Assembly (NCBI RefSeq): GCF_000002425.4
Contig: NC_037260.1
Location: forward strand, 13,387,516-13,451,515
DNA: 64,000 bases
Reading direction: 5' to 3'
Source of the DNA: Physcomitrium patens
Lineage: Eukaryota; Streptophyta; Bryopsida; Funariales; Funariaceae
Under the pieces are notes generated by a model. That model saw nothing but the letters and a program-made list of their open reading frames with translations, had not been told where the DNA came from and did not search any database. This document shows, in pieces, positions 10,346 through 23,843 of this stretch; position 1 is the first letter of the stretch; every line of letters starts with the position of its first letter. The translations under genes were made by a program, and so were the position numbers.

Positions 10346-12219
10346 TGTCACAAACATATACATGTAAATCAATAATTATTCATTTATTTTAGATAAAAGT
10401 AAATAAATTCCATAATATCTTTTATAGAAGCTTCCTAAAAGCTTTATAGACTCTGTTTTGACTTTATAGGTGTCTTTAATTAACTTTTTAGGTTAAAAAT
10501 GCTATCTTGATGTAAACATATACATGTTTAACAACCTTGCTTGACTTACTTTTCTTTGAAATTTTATCAAGTTCTTTTTTCTTCTTATCAATATAGTTTT
10601 TTTTTATAGTTTTGAAAAACTTTTACCACTTCTTTTTTTTTTTTGAAATTTTGGCTATATTTTATTTTATCTTTGATCTTAATTTTATCTTTAATTTTAA
10701 TTAAGAATAAATAAAAGTTTGGATAATATTAATTGGCTTCCATTAATAGTACTAACTTAGAGGATTAGATTTGGTGTTTATTTAACTTTAAACTATTAGT
10801 TTTTGATTTGGACTTTAAAGACCTTAGCTGATACTTCTTTGGCAAGCTGAGAAGTAAGGAAGAAGATTTTTTTTTGTAAGTTGAGAAGAAGTATTCAAAG
10901 AGAAGAGCTTCATGGCATGGATTAAGGTAGAAAAAACACATGAATTGGAATTCAAATGAGAGAGTTATGCTTGTTTAAACTTAGGCTACTAATTTGATAC
11001 CTACTGTGACTTTTTCATATATATTAAATTTTAAGATACTAACAAGAAATCAAAAAATTGAACTAAAAACTAGACTTTAATTTGAATATTTTATATTTAA
11101 AGATCAATAGAATTGAGTCTAAAACGAGTGAGATATGGCTACTTAAATCTAGCAAACTAAAACTATGATTTTGAAGAAATTAGAGAAATAGAGGGTTTTG
11201 GTTTTAAGCTAGAACTTGAGCTTTAAGACGAATTTGAAGCTCATTTCTTGTGTACATGTCACTTATAATGTAAATAGCCTATGTCTAAAACTTCATATCA
11301 ATTGAAACTTTGACTTGAAAAAAATGGTAAAATTTATTCTTAAATGTCTAGGGTTTTGACTTTCAAAGGTACCTGCTACGGTTTTGGTGATATCAGATGA
11401 TTGGTAATAAATTTGTCGCTGAAATTTTGTGTAATTATGATCAAAGATGTAATTTTTGTACTTCCAAATTTTGAGCTTATTTGAATGGCTTGATCTTGGA
11501 ATATGAATTTTCAAGTTTCTAGTTTGGTTTTGACTTTTAAAAGTACCTTATTAGGATTTGGTGATATCAGACGATTGATAATAAATTTATAGTCAAGAAT
11601 TTGTGTAATAATGATAAAAAGTGTAAATTCCGTATTTCTAAATTTTAAGCTTATTTCAAAGGCTAGTGCTTGTATTATGAATTTTTAAACTTCAAATTTA
11701 TTCGTTTATTACAAACATAGTTTTGTAAATACTCAAACAGGAATTTAAGAAGGTTTTTTGCATATTAGATCCAACTCAAATGTAAAGAAGAACCTTGAAT
11801 TTATCCAAAGTAGACTCAAGTTATGACAACGTGGTCAACAAATTAGCCATATACCATACATATCAGTAGCTTGAAGAATAATCTAATTATGTGGCCTACA
11901 CATAGAAAACTTATCTTATAAGCTAAGGCATGTATCCCACAAAGTCAACACATATTAGAGGTCCAATAGAACATCACCATGTAGCTCCTAGTTAAATAGT
12001 ATATAAAGAGGTAAGAAAGAAACCTTCTTCACTCTTGTCAACTATTTTCTTGCTCCTGGTCTAGATTTAAGAGTCTCTAGTTTTTTTTTTTTTTTTTTTT
12101 TTTTTTAGAAATATCTATTCTTATTTCTTTTTTAATATACATATTACTTTATTGATATTTTTTTTTTTTACACAAATTTTTTAGGTTTATGCATCTTCTT
12201 TATGTTTATGTCCTTGATA
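10346..12219 (+). repeat. Element A: 3' LTR, interrupted by a 1.33-kb insert
   Basis: The LTR starts TGTCACAAAC directly after the polypurine tract AAAAGGGAAGGTAA (10332-10345) and ends TCCTTGATA at 12219. It aligns with the solo LTR at 20624-21183 and with element C's LTR at 22282-22807 in two blocks, 10346-10502 and 11829-12219. The right block includes a promoter-like AGTATATAAAGAGG at about 11998. A (T)n tract at about 12079-12106 has expanded within it. Confidence 0.85.
10503..11828. mobile_element. 1,326-bp insert within element A's 3' LTR
   Basis: The segment absent from the two related LTRs. It ends ...ATGACA, with ACGT following at 11829-11832; the left edge (TATCTTGATG) is blurred by mutation. 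It contains no recognisable coding sequence. Two imperfect tandem copies of about 170-180 bp lie at 11348-11520 and 11522-11690. The size and TGTC/GACA-type ends suggest another solo LTR of a long-LTR family, but its sequence does not match R1/R2 in either orientation by eye. Confidence 0.6.
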
Positions 12220-12820
12220 GTTAATATTCTTTTGATTTTTGATTTTTAATTTTTTTTCTAATCTTCAATTCCAAATAGCGATAAAAATCACTATGAAAGG
12301 AAATTCCACCATAAAAAATAATTCTTCTCTATTTTCTAAAGATAATCATTAATTTAGTAATTATATTTTTAAATTTTAATCTATTTAAATTACAAAATAA
12401 AACTTAAGTTTCAAATTCTTGAAATTAATTAGGAAGATAGAATAATTAGATTTGAAGAGTTTTCTAACTATAGTTAAATTAGAAATTAGCCTTGTATTTA
12501 AAAATTAAGATTGTAGATCAATTCAAGATATAATTTCTAAGAATTAGAAGAAAAATTCTACTAAAATTTTAGTTTAGGCACTAAAAGAGAATTTCAACCA
12601 AATCAAGAAAGAAGTCATAAACCTTCTAATTTTATTATTCTTAGAATTTTAATAATCAATCAATCTAATAATTAGATGTATCTATCTAATTAATAACCTA
12701 AAAATATGAAAAAAGTCATAATTAACTAAAAAACTAATTTGAATCTATTAATTAATTATCTTAGTATTAAAATTAATTAAAATATATAAAAAATTACAAA
12801 AGTAATTATAACTAACCATT
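12220..12820. other. AT-rich spacer between elements A and D
   Basis: About 600 bp of strongly AT-rich sequence with no readable domain in six frames. It follows A's 3' LTR and ends where the integrase-like sequence of D stops. It may be very old transposon DNA; nothing specific is supported. Confidence 0.4.
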
Positions 12821-14413
12821 GGATATTTTAAATGTGCTCACACTTCTTTTTTTGGAACATATAGACATCCTTTGAAGTAGAGTAGATTGTTCTTGAATTC
12901 AAACTATGAAATATTATGAGACTTAGAAGAAAGATTCTTTATATTATAAATAAGAAGATCACATGACATATTTGATTGAATTTTTTTGATATATGTTAAA
13001 TCAAAAATTAATGTTGATTTCATTGCTTGAAGATGAAAATGCTCTGGCTTCAAGAAGATTATTTGTTATTGATCATAAGATACATCTCTTTCTTTCAGAA
13101 TAAGATAAGGATATTTGGAAAGAACATCTGATAAACCTTATTGTTTTTGAAGTCGATATGTAATCTTGAAATCAAATCTTCATAATGACATGCTTTAATG
13201 AGCTTGGCAACGATTCAAAATACATACCAACATGAAATACTCAAGATTCTTGTGAGTTGTATATACTATGATTGGACTTGAAGTACCTTATAGATAATGA
13301 TACTATTCTTGAAATGAATCCATAATTGCAAGAAGTTCTTTGTAGTTGATCTCATAGTTAATCTCGGCTGCTGAAAATTTCTTAGAATAAAAAGCTACTA
13401 GATGGAGTTTATTATTTGCTTTCATTTGTGGCAATATTACACCTTACGTAAAGTCTGATGCATTTGTTTTCATAAAAAATGTCTTAAAAAAGTCGACGTG
13501 ATACAAAGTTGGTACATAAATAAATTCTTTTTTTAAAGCAATAAATGATGCTTCGGCTTTTTTATTCTACTCAAGTTTTTTTTTTTACAAGTCAAATATA
13601 TGAGTAGAGCTGCAACGTGAAAAAAGTTCTTGATAAAGATTCAGTAATAATTAATAAAGCCTAAAAAGCATTGTACATTTCTTACTGTTCTTGAGATCTT
13701 TCAATCTATAATAGTTTGGATGTTCTTTGGATCTATTATAAGGCTTTTATTAGAAATGATGTATCCTAAAAAGTCAACTTAAATAGTGTAAAATACACAC
13801 TTTTCCATCTTTGTATACAATCTTGTATCTCTTAGTTTTTGTAATACAAGATAAATCTGAAGTTCATGCTTTTTTGTATTCTTAAAATAGATTAAAATAT
13901 TATCTAAATAATAGACAATAAAATCATCAAGAAATTCACAAAAGACATCATATATTAAATTTTGAAAAATAGCTGGTACATTTGTAAGTCCAAAAGGTAT
14001 GACATTATATTCAAAATGTCCATATCTAGTTCAAAAAGTAGTCTTCCATTCATCTTCTTCTTAGATATGAACTAAGTTGTATGTTCGTCACAGATCTATT
14101 TTAGTATAGATCTTTTCTTCATTGAGTTAGTGAAAAAGTCTTCAAATCAAAGATAAAGGATATGTATTTTTGATGGTGATCTTATTGAATCCTTGATAAT
14201 CCACACATCCATAGAGATCCATCTTTTTTCTTCATAAATAATTAGGAGCCCCAATTAGAGATTTAGAATAGCATATGAAGTTCTTTGCTAAATTTTCATC
14301 AATGTACTCTTTTAATATAATTAACTTATTCTACGATAAGGTATAGATTAGTTCAAATGATGATTGATCAATTGAACAATCATAAGGTCAATGATATAGA
14401 AGAATATCTGCAT

Positions 14414-14449
<36 letters not shown>

Positions 14450-14623
14450 GTCTTAAAATTCTTGATATTGGCTAGGAATACTACTTGATGTTTTTCCACC
14501 ATCAGTAATAGACATAGCATATATAGCACAAGATGATCTTTCTTTTGTAATATGCATAAAAGCTCTTGCACCTACCAGTAAAGGTTCAATCTTTCTAGAC
14601 TTATGTATATCTACTTCACTAAC

Positions 14624-15055
14624 TTAATATTGGATTATACTACCAAAAAAATTACAAGAAATCTGTCTTATTTGAGGATTATATTTTTTTAGCCACGATA
14701 ATCCTAAAATAATTGGATTAAAGGGAGATCTTATTACATTAAATACTACTACATTGTTATAATCTTTAATTGCTACATCTATAAGAACAATTTCATGGAT
14801 AATATTTTTAGAAGACAACAAATGACCATCTATGACTTCTATATGTATGGATTTAGTTTTCTTGACTGAAGGTATTTTTTGATTTTTGACAAAATCTTTA
14901 TCCATAAAATAGGCTGAGGCTCCTAAATCTAATAAGGCAAAGACTTTGTGATTTTTAGGTCTTAAATATACATCTATTGTAAAACAAGGTGAAGGGTCTG
15001 AGGAGAAAATAGGACCTTTACTAGGTATTGTATATAATTCCAACTGCGCAATCAT
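14624..15055 (-). pseudogene. Element D: aspartic protease domain
   Basis: The best preserved frame of element D (143 codons). It shows VYLRPKNHKVFALLDLGASAYF, where the active-site triad DSG/DTG has become DLG, and further on VVVFNVIRSPFNPIILGLSWLKKYNPQI, the flap-to-C-terminal part of plant chromovirus proteases. The substitution of the Ser/Thr after the catalytic Asp indicates an inactive protease. Confidence 0.8.
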
Positions 15056-16340
15056 TATTATACTTGGAAAAACTTATTTTTCAACACATTATCTACTTTG
15101 GTAATTGTACTCCTCATTTTATAATTGCGTTACTTCTTTGAATAATATTGAGCAATGTCCTTAGCTTTCCTACAATATAAACATAAATCTTCTTAGCAAT
15201 GTTGAGTCTTTTTTTACTCCGTGAGAGATTTAAAATGTATCATAATAATTTGCATTGATTTTGGTTTAGATGAATATGTTTCAAAAAATTTGGAAGATGT
15301 CGCCATTACTTTACTTATTCCTCTTTAGCCACATCTTTATTCTTAATACCTTTCAAATAATCAATTGTTGCATGCAATGGCTTGAGCAATAAATTGTTCG
15401 AAAGATTTTATTTTTGACATTGTTAATAACAAATCTTTGACAGTGTCCTTTAATCCATATTAAAATTTTTTGATAAATGCTTTGTCATTTTAGTCCACGT
15501 TGCAAGTGAGGTTTTGAAATTTAGTAGCATATGTAGTGCCTGATCGTGATTCTTATTGTAAAGATAAGAATTTGATCTCTGCTACTTATTCTTAATTATT
15601 TTCTCTGAATATGGCTATAAACACTTCTAAGAATGAATTTAAATCATAAAGAAGTCATAAATTCTTTTCCATTAAAGGTGTAAACCATAAAAGAGTACTT
15701 CCAGATAGAAGTGCATATATGAAGTCGACTTAGGTAAATCCATTCACATATTGGAAAGTGTGTTATCTTAAGTAGAGCTTGATTTGTTGTAAAAAACCTC
15801 AAAATTTTGATCTTATTCCATCAACTTCTTGAGCATACTAATTCTTACCTCTCTTGAGCTTTTAGAAGAAAGTCTCTATGAATTTGGTTGTGAAGTTGAT
15901 CAACTTGTTTCCCTCAATTGTATAACTTTTTGATGTAGACTCTAGACTTCTTCCATATGTATAGAAGTAGTGCTTCTATGGTTGATATTGGTGATGCGTG
16001 AAATTTTTGCTCTAAGAATGTTGATAAACTCATAGAGATTTGTAATAGTTGCAAATGTATTCTCACTTCTACTAGGAGTAGCATCCTTAATCTTTCCTTC
16101 CATAGAAAATTCAAATAAATTCAAAAACTTAAATTAAAAGAAGATAATCTAAAATCTCTAATAAAAATTTCCACAAATTTAGATAATCCACTCTTTTTAA
16201 GGAAAAGATTAGTGGTAGAAAATAAGATTTTTTGTTTAAGTGTGGATAGTCCACAACTTTCAAAATATAACAATAATAGTAGAATAATCCACTCACTTCT
16301 AATACTAGATAGCAACAATATGTTAACACTCTTGTCAAAC

Positions 16341-16859
16341 TATTAAGGATATGAATCTTGAAGAAAGAAAATTCTCAACATACTCTTTTATCACTGAAAG
16401 AAATTAGAAAGTCACTCAAAGATGATATAATATTGAACCAGAATGGCTATTGCTAAAAAAAAAAAAGACTAGAAAGTCTTGAAACAAGACTAAAGACTAA
16501 AAAGGCATTGACAAGAATGAAAAAGGCTTCACTCTTGCCTCCATATATACTCTCTAACTAAGAACTATATGGTAATATTCTATAAAACCTCTAACATGTG
16601 TTGACTTTGGTAACCACGTGTCTTAACTTGCAAGGCATGTAATCTATGTATGCGCCATATTGTTAGCTTGTTGCACAAGCTACCAATACATGGTTAACTT
16701 GTTGGCCAAGTTTCTATTATACAAATGCATCTAAAGTCAAAACCCCATATAAAGCTTCTAAAAAGCTTCTCTAAAAGACTTTATAAAATTAATCCATATT
16801 TATTTATTTCTACTTAATCATATAAGTAACTATTGGAGTAAATGTATATGTCGATGATA
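16341..16859 (-). repeat. Element D: 5' LTR
   Basis: About 519 bp that aligns, in reverse complement, with the LTR family at 10346-12219, 20624-21183 and 22282-22807. The ends have decayed (TATTAAGG to GATGATA on the plus strand). The segment between this LTR and the gag region starts with a CTTGTCAAAC stretch just like the inner edge of the nested element's 5' LTR, so the two families share their leader. Confidence 0.8.
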
Positions 16860-17525
16860 GCTATTATTAAGATTTTAAAGATATATTTGAAAAGAAGAAT
16901 GTGGATACTCCTGCAAAATATTATTTTCATGACTATTCAATTAATCTTCAAGAAGAAGCTCAATCTTTGTTTCGACCAATTTATAATTTATCACAAAATG
17001 AGCTGAGTGAACTCAAGGAATATATTGAAAAAAAATCCAACTAAGAATTGCATACGCTATTTCAAATCTCTAACAAGAGCTCCAATTTTATTTGTGAAGA
17101 AAAACAATGGATCAATGCGGATGTATGTTGATTATCAAGGACTTAATTAAATCACGATTAAGAATATATACCTACTATTTTTGATATTTAGACTTCTTAA
17201 TTAATTAAATTAAGCTAAGATCTATATAAAAATAGATCTATAAAGAACATACAATCTAATATGCATTAAAAAAAAGAAATGAATGAAAGATTGTATTTTG
17301 AATTAAGTGTGGATATTTTAAATACAACATCATGTATTTTGGACTTACAAATGTATGAATAGCTTTTCAACTTCTAATGAATCATGTCTTTTGAAAAATT
17401 TTAGATGATTTTATTGTTTATTACCTAGATGATATCTTAATATATTTTAAGAATATAAAAGAACACAAACTTTATATTTGTCATGTATTACAAAAACTAA
17501 GTGATACAAGATTCTATGCTAAGAT

Positions 17526-17531
17526 TAAATA

Positions 17532-17600
<69 letters not shown>
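17526..17600. repeat. Long (AT)n microsatellite within element C
   Basis: About 75 bp of almost pure AT dinucleotide inside the decayed RT region of element C. It is probably prone to slippage and is a likely site of length error in assemblies. Confidence 0.9.
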
Positions 17601-17602
<2 letters not shown>

Positions 17603-18742
17603 CTTTTATACTATTCAAGTCAATTTCTCAAGATATATTATTTCAAATAATGTACTTATGATGGATCTTAAAAAAATTCAAACTATTATGCATTGAAAGA
17701 TCTCAAAAATGATAAAAGATATCCAATATTTTTTAGAATTTTCTAATTATTATCAAATCTTTATAAAGGATTTCTTTAAAGTTACAGCTTCACTTATGCA
17801 TTTCACTTGTGAAGACAAATTTTTATGAAATTAAAAAGCAAAAGCAGCATTTGAAGCTTTAAAGATAGTTTTTATTTTTACATTGATTTTATATTACGTC
17901 AACTTTTTTAAGCCATCTTTTAAAGAAATAAATGCAATGGACTTTGTTCTCAAGGTACTAATATTAAAATAGAAATAGATGATAAACTTCACTTAGTAGC
18001 TTTTCATTCAAGAAAATTTCAATAGCGAAGATCAACTACAAGATTCATGACAAAGAACTTCTTGAAATTATGGATTTATTTCAAGAATGGTACTATTATC
18101 TAAAAGGCGCTTCTAATCTATTCAATGTTTATAGCAACCACAAGAATCTTAAATACTTTATTTTAGCATGTATTTTGAATTGTCACCAAGGCTATTAGAG
18201 CATGTCTTTATTAAGATTTGATTTCAAGATCACTTACTAATTTGAAAAATAGTAAGATTTTTCAAACATGCTTTTTACATGTTCTTATCTTGCACTAAAA
18301 AAAAATACATCTTTTAATTAATAAAGAATGTTTGTTTTGAAATTAGAATATTTTCATCTTTAAGAAATAAATTTAATATTCACTATTAATTCAACCTATC
18401 AAATAAATTTAATTAAGTATACCTTTTGATCTTCTTGTTAATGATATCAAGAATCTTTTTTCTAAATCTCATGATATTTTCAAGTACAAGTTTGATGACA
18501 ACCTACTTTAATTTGAATGACGCTTATATATTCTAGAAGAAGAAGTACATTTACGTATTTTTCAACCACGTCATGATTTTCCAATGGCAAGATATTTTTG
18601 ATATAATAAGACTTTGGAGCTTATATACAAAGATTTTTAGTGGTAGCAAATATGGAAGACAATGAAAAACTTTGTCTACTCATGTAACATTTGTTCAAGG
18701 TGAAAAATTCTTCATCATCAATCCTATAGACTTTTCTAACCA

Positions 18743-18961
18743 TTGCCCATATCCAAACAATCATGGTCATCTATTTCTATGGATTTTTTTACAAATCTTT
18801 CAATCTTAAATTTGTATGATTCTATATTTGTAATAGTAGATTTTTTTATCAAGATGGCATATTTTTTACCATATACAAAATCTATCATAGGTGAAAAAAT
18901 AGCTAAATATTTTTTACAAATATCTATCATTATCATGGATTATTCAAAGATATTATATTAG
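18743..18961 (+). pseudogene. Element C: integrase catalytic core fragment
   Basis: A 72-codon frame reading WSSISMDFFTNLSILN, DSIFVIVDFFIKMAYFLPYTKS and EKIAKYFLQI, the same part of the integrase core as in element A (314-517) and the nested element (2876-3181). The ISDRG segment follows with a stop. It is one of the few frames still open in this element. Confidence 0.8.
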
Positions 18962-20084
18962 ATAGGAGTTTTAATTTGTATTAAGATTTTTGAGAATCTT
19001 TTTAAAAATTTTAAAGATAAAAATAAAATTACCTTTCATCTTTTATCTTCAAATTAATGGATAAATAGAGCACATTAATCAAGTTTTGAAACAATATTTG
19101 AGGTGTATCATCAACTACCAATAAAATGATTAGATAACTCTTTTACAATTAGCAAAGTTTATCTATAATAACATAGTACATTCTTCTATTCACTTAACAT
19201 CTTTTTTGTTAATTATAATTATCATCCATAACTTGATGCTTTTGAATTTTTAAAAATTGATAATCTTACAACAAAAGATTTGACAAATCATTTGTCAAAG
19301 TTAAATATAATAATAAAGGTGCAATTAAAAAAAACTCAAGAATGACAAAAGAAAAATTTAGATGCCTATCATAAGAAATAACTATAATTCAACATAGATG
19401 AGAAGGTATGGTTGTTTCATCGTAATATCAAGACTATTCACTCTTTTGACAAGTGGAACTACTATAAGCATGATTTTTTTTATTTGTGAACAAATCAATC
19501 TAGTTGTTTATTGATTATATCTATTAGAATTAATAAAGATCCATCTTATATTCTATGTATCTCTTTTTGAACCATACAAGATAATATACATACTAAGAAA
19601 AAAACAGATATCACTTCCTATAATAGAAATAGACAATATTAAAGAAATTGAAGTAGAAGAAGTTTCAGATTCAAAATGGTATCAAAATATATTGAAATAT
19701 CTTGTTCATTGGCATAGATATGATATTAATGAATACTTATGGGAGCCAACAAAGAATCTTGTAAATGTAACAAAGAAGATAGAGGCTTTTATTAATAACA
19801 TCTAACAAAATCTAGATGAAGAATAATAAATCTTTGCTATAAAAAAAAAAAAAAACATTAAGAAAAATTAATATTCTACTTTTTATTCTTGTTTATAGCT
19901 TCTATATATTTTATGGGACTAAAGAGATGGAGAACCAATAATCAACAGATTTAACTTAACAGCTATCATTTGTTGACTGTTGGATGAGATATTACAATTG
20001 TCTTAAGCTTTAAGATGACGTAATTGACATGAAGATCCTGAAAAACAACATGTTCTTCTTCAAATAGATAGCAAGATACAACGT

Positions 20085-21972
20085 TGTCATATTACATGTT
20101 GTCTTGCTTGGGAATATATCGGGCACCTAACTAAGAAAAGTGAGATTGTGTTTCACAAGTATCCAAGAAATCCTAATAAGTTTCACCCATAGGAGAAGAA
20201 TATAATCTGAATTTTAATTCAAAAGTGCTAAAAACACTCTTCTTAGTAGCCTTAATCATATATAAATCCCAATTACCTTGTTACTTTTATATTTAAGCAA
20301 TTTAGATTTTTCTTATAAGCCTCAATCCTAATTAGTGGGCTTTAATAAGCTGTAACATCCAATCCGACCATCCATTTGATGTAAAAAATTTCATGCAATT
20401 GTCAATATAAGTCTTTTATATGCTCAAGAATTTTTAGCCCAATCCAACATACAAATTGTGATAAAACCTCCAAAAATTGCACTGATGTTATTCAGATGCC
20501 AACTTGAAAAGTGAAGCAAAAATTCCAGCAGTGATTTCTCTCTTTTCAACCATTAACTTTGACTCAAAATTGGTATGCAGATTGATCTTCAAGTCCTTCA
20601 AGACTATGCCAAATTTCACCTTGTGTCACAGATATACTCATGTAAGCTAGTAATTACATATATAAATAGGTAAAAGTAAGTAAAAATAGATAAAAGTAAG
20701 TTAATTCTATAGTATTTCATATGAAAGCTTCCTAGAAGCTTCATAGATGTTGCTTTGACTTTATAGGTGTTTTTAATTGATTTTTTGGATTAGAAACGTA
20801 CTCAACAAGTTGGCCATGTGCCACACATGTTGTTAACTTGAAGACCAAGCTAACTATGTGGCCCACACATAGAAAAACTTACCTTGTAAGTCAAGACATG
20901 TGTCCTACAAAGTCAACACTTATTGGAGGTCCTATAGAATGTCACCACGTAGCCCCTAGTTAGATAGTATATATAGAGACAAGAGTGAAGCCTTCTTTAC
21001 TCTTGTCAACTCCTTTCTTGCTTCCAGTCTAGTTTCAAGGGTCTCTAGTTTTCTTGTCTTTTGGCAATAGCCATTCCATTTTCTCTTTCAATATACATAC
21101 TTGTTTGTTTATATTTTGTTACCTTTCTTTGAGTGAAGGCTTACTTGTCTGAATGCTTTTTCATCGAGTTCTTGTCCTTGATACCTTGATCCAACTAATA
21201 GATCTCTAAATATCATAGAAATCCTATCCAACTTCAAATTGCCAACTTCTAAAATCTTCTTGTACTAAAAATCAAATATCTCTAAACCATGCCATTAGAT
21301 TATCAAAAAAAATTGTATACACTTAGTACACTCAATAATCCAAACAATATCAAATTTTCAACTATAGATGTTACTGTAATTACACGAACTAGCCAAAATT
21401 GCTAGCCCTAGTTACATTATATAAAATCCAAATGACTAATATAAACCTTGACTTTGAATAACAATTGCTAAGTCCTCAAAAATCCTCCAAAAATAATCCT
21501 TATGCTTCTGGAAAGAACTTTAAGCTAGCTTTCAAATTCTATCCTTTGATCTTTGAATGAATTCCTATTTTTTCCTAAGCCGTTGTTTTTGTGGTCAAAG
21601 GTCTGATTTTTACCCTATGTCACAAACGCCCAATCTCTGGATATCAATCCAACCTATTCTAAGGATTTTTTGGCCCATCCATATTTTCAACTTAATTCTA
21701 GTACCAACTATATTAATTATTTACTTCTTTTAACTTGATTTTATCAATGTATGGTCTTTTTAAGGTAGTAGAAGAATCTCTATAACTTAAAAGGTAAAAT
21801 TACTAACTAACTTTCAACTTATTAATTATTAGGATAAGAAAATAACCTAAGAGGCTTTTATAAAAGCCATGTTTAGACACCTCAAATTATAATTGAATTA
21901 AGATAATTAGATATTAATTAAAATTTTAATTTTGATTATAATTTCACTATATAGTTATATTACATCATGACA
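20085..21972 (+). repeat. R2: second copy of the 1.32-kb repeat, ACGT flanks
   Basis: Starts TGTCAT and ends ATGACA (6-bp inverted termini), flanked on both sides by ACGT (20081-20084 and 21973-21976). Its net length is about 1,323 bp after removing the 560-bp solo LTR and one duplication. It matches R1 along its length. At 20495-20520 it preserves the uninterrupted target site of the nested chromovirus, while R1 at about 7212-7240 preserves the uninterrupted target site of the solo LTR found here. Confidence 0.85.
20624..21183 (+). repeat. Solo LTR (560 bp) nested in R2, CCTTG duplication
   Basis: Starts TGTCACAG and ends CCTTGATA, and belongs to the LTR family of elements A, C and D. The pentamer CCTTG is present at 20619-20623 and 21184-21188. 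R1 has the same surroundings without the insert, so the boundaries are certain. No internal sequence is present, so it arose by LTR-LTR recombination. A promoter-like AGTATATATAGAG lies at about 20966. Confidence 0.92.
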
Positions 21973-22281
21973 ACGTATTTGGTATCACAATCTTAGAAGA
22001 AACTCTCAATATTTGGTGATTTTATTAGAGATAGGAACCACTCCTAACAATGTTTCAAATATTTTAATTCAATAAAGTTATAAAGGCCTCAACAACAATT
22101 AAATAACAAGGTGGTCTCCTTGTCCTAGTATTGAATATTATTGATAGCTAAGAGGACCTGTCAACCATCTTCACAGAAAATAAAGATCAAAGTATGTAGC
22201 AAATATAATTCATCACATTTTAGATTTTCTTAATATATGATGACTGCTCTTTGTGGAACTCGTCTTTGAAATGGGAGGTAA

Positions 22282-22807
22282 TATCATAGATATACATACT
22301 TACTTTAGTAATTACTTATGATTAAATAGAAGTAAATAAAAATAAATAAAAATTAATTAATTTCATAATATCTTCCAGAGAAGCTTCATAGATATAATTA
22401 TGACTATTTACATATTTATAATTAAATTTTAAATTAAAAAATTAATCAACAAATTAACCACATATTATACATGTAGATAACCTGTGGAATAAATTAACTA
22501 TGTAGCGCACATATAGAAAACTTAATTTGTAAGTTAAGACATATGGTTTATTAATTCAACACATATTAGAAGTCTTATAAAACATTGCCATATAATTCTT
22601 AGGTGGATAGTTTGTATAGAAACAAAAGTGAAGCTTTTTTCACTCTTATCAATTTTCTCCTTGCTCTAATTTAGATTCAAAATTCTTTAATTTTTTAATC
22701 TTTTGCCAATAGCCATTCTAATTTCTTTTTGATATAAATATAATATTACTTTTATTTTATCATACTTCTTTGAAAAAAGTTTCATTTAGTTATTTGTATT
22801 CTTAACA
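22282..22807 (+). repeat. Element C: 3' LTR
   Basis: Directly follows the polypurine tract AAATGGGAGGTAA, the counterpart of element A's tract at 10332-10345, and aligns with the solo LTR at 20624. It ends TCTTAACA. The divergence from the solo LTR is heavy, in keeping with the decayed interior. Confidence 0.8.
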
Positions 22808-23801
22808 AGCAAATGTACTAGTATCAAAGAAGCCATTATAATAAAAATATATGAAAAAGTGATGTAAACTAGGGTCACTTAAAAGAATTGAAGGCTGAGC
22901 TTCTTAGTGAGAAGGAAAAATATTGTTTAGGAAGGCAATATCATGAGAAATGAGTAAAGCACTTATAAGTTTGTTTTGTATTTTAAAAGCCTTCTTGAGA
23001 GAACTATACCTAAATAAAATACATTCACAAGTTTTTGTTGTAAGCTTAACTTGAAGAAGATTAGGAATTCTTACAAAACATATGCTTCTAAAGACACAAA
23101 GATGAGTAAGATTAGTTTTGTATTGATATCATTTCCTAAAAAGACTTATAGCACATAGAACTATTTTTATTAGAGTATAATTTTAAAGATATGTTGTACA
23201 TATAATAGCTTCATTTTAATAATAATTTATTAGGTTGGCATTATAAAGTATATGATATTTAGCATTTAATAATATTTGATTTTTGATTTCATCAATATCA
23301 TTATTCTTTGAAATATAAGGTTTAATTAAATAATATTATATACCATGGATAGATAGGTAGTTGTCAAATTCAAAAGAAAGATACTCTATTCTTTGATCAA
23401 ACTAAAGAATATGTATTTTAAATTAAGTTTGTGTCTTAAATAATACATAAAAGATTTTGAAGAATTCAAAGCACTTATTTTTTATGAAAGAAGATAGAAA
23501 ATTATATAACAAGAGTAATCATCAATAAAAGTCACATAGTATTTGAAGCTTGAGAAGATTGGAGTGGCTATTTGGCCACATAAATCTGAATGTATAAGCT
23601 CAAGAAGTTATAAGGCATAAAAAGTAGAAACTTTAGAGAATTTAGTAATAGTTTTTTTTCATGTAGGCAAGTAGAATAGATTTGATTCGGGACATTTTTG
23701 AATGATACTCTAATAGCAAAGTTATATTGAAATAGCTATTTTAAATAAGGTGTGTTTTTATGCCAAAAGTGGTGATGATACAAGGATGCTTATTTTTTCT
23801 T

Positions 23802-23843
<42 letters not shown>

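Larger units (their letters stand above)
12821..16859 (-). mobile_element. Element D: truncated minus-strand chromovirus
   Basis: Read right to left: LTR (16341-16859), a decayed gag region, protease, RT, RNase H and the start of integrase, then an abrupt end near 12821. The last readable part corresponds to the leader of the integrase zinc-binding region that element A reads at about 110-160. No 3' LTR or chromodomain is present, so the element has lost its 3' third. The RT region (13.9-14.4 kb) shows the same order as the intact relative, with many stops. A 40-bp poly(A) tract (about 14409-14448) interrupts the protease-RT linker. Confidence 0.8.
16860..22807 (+). mobile_element. Element C: decayed plus-strand chromovirus with later insertions
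   Basis: Begins abruptly inside the protease-RT linker (KDVFEKKNVD..., INLQEEAQSLFRPIYNLSQNELSEL), directly after D's LTR. It continues with RT (YYLDDILIYF at about 17414-17442), RNase H (about 17820-18290), integrase (about 18510-19560), chromodomain (about 19560-19800), 3' untranslated region and 3' LTR (22282-22807). Stops and frameshifts are dense. A long (AT)n tract at about 17528-17600 expanded within RT, and R2 with its nested solo LTR sits in the 3' untranslated region. The missing 5' half may have been removed with the arrival of D. Confidence 0.8.
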
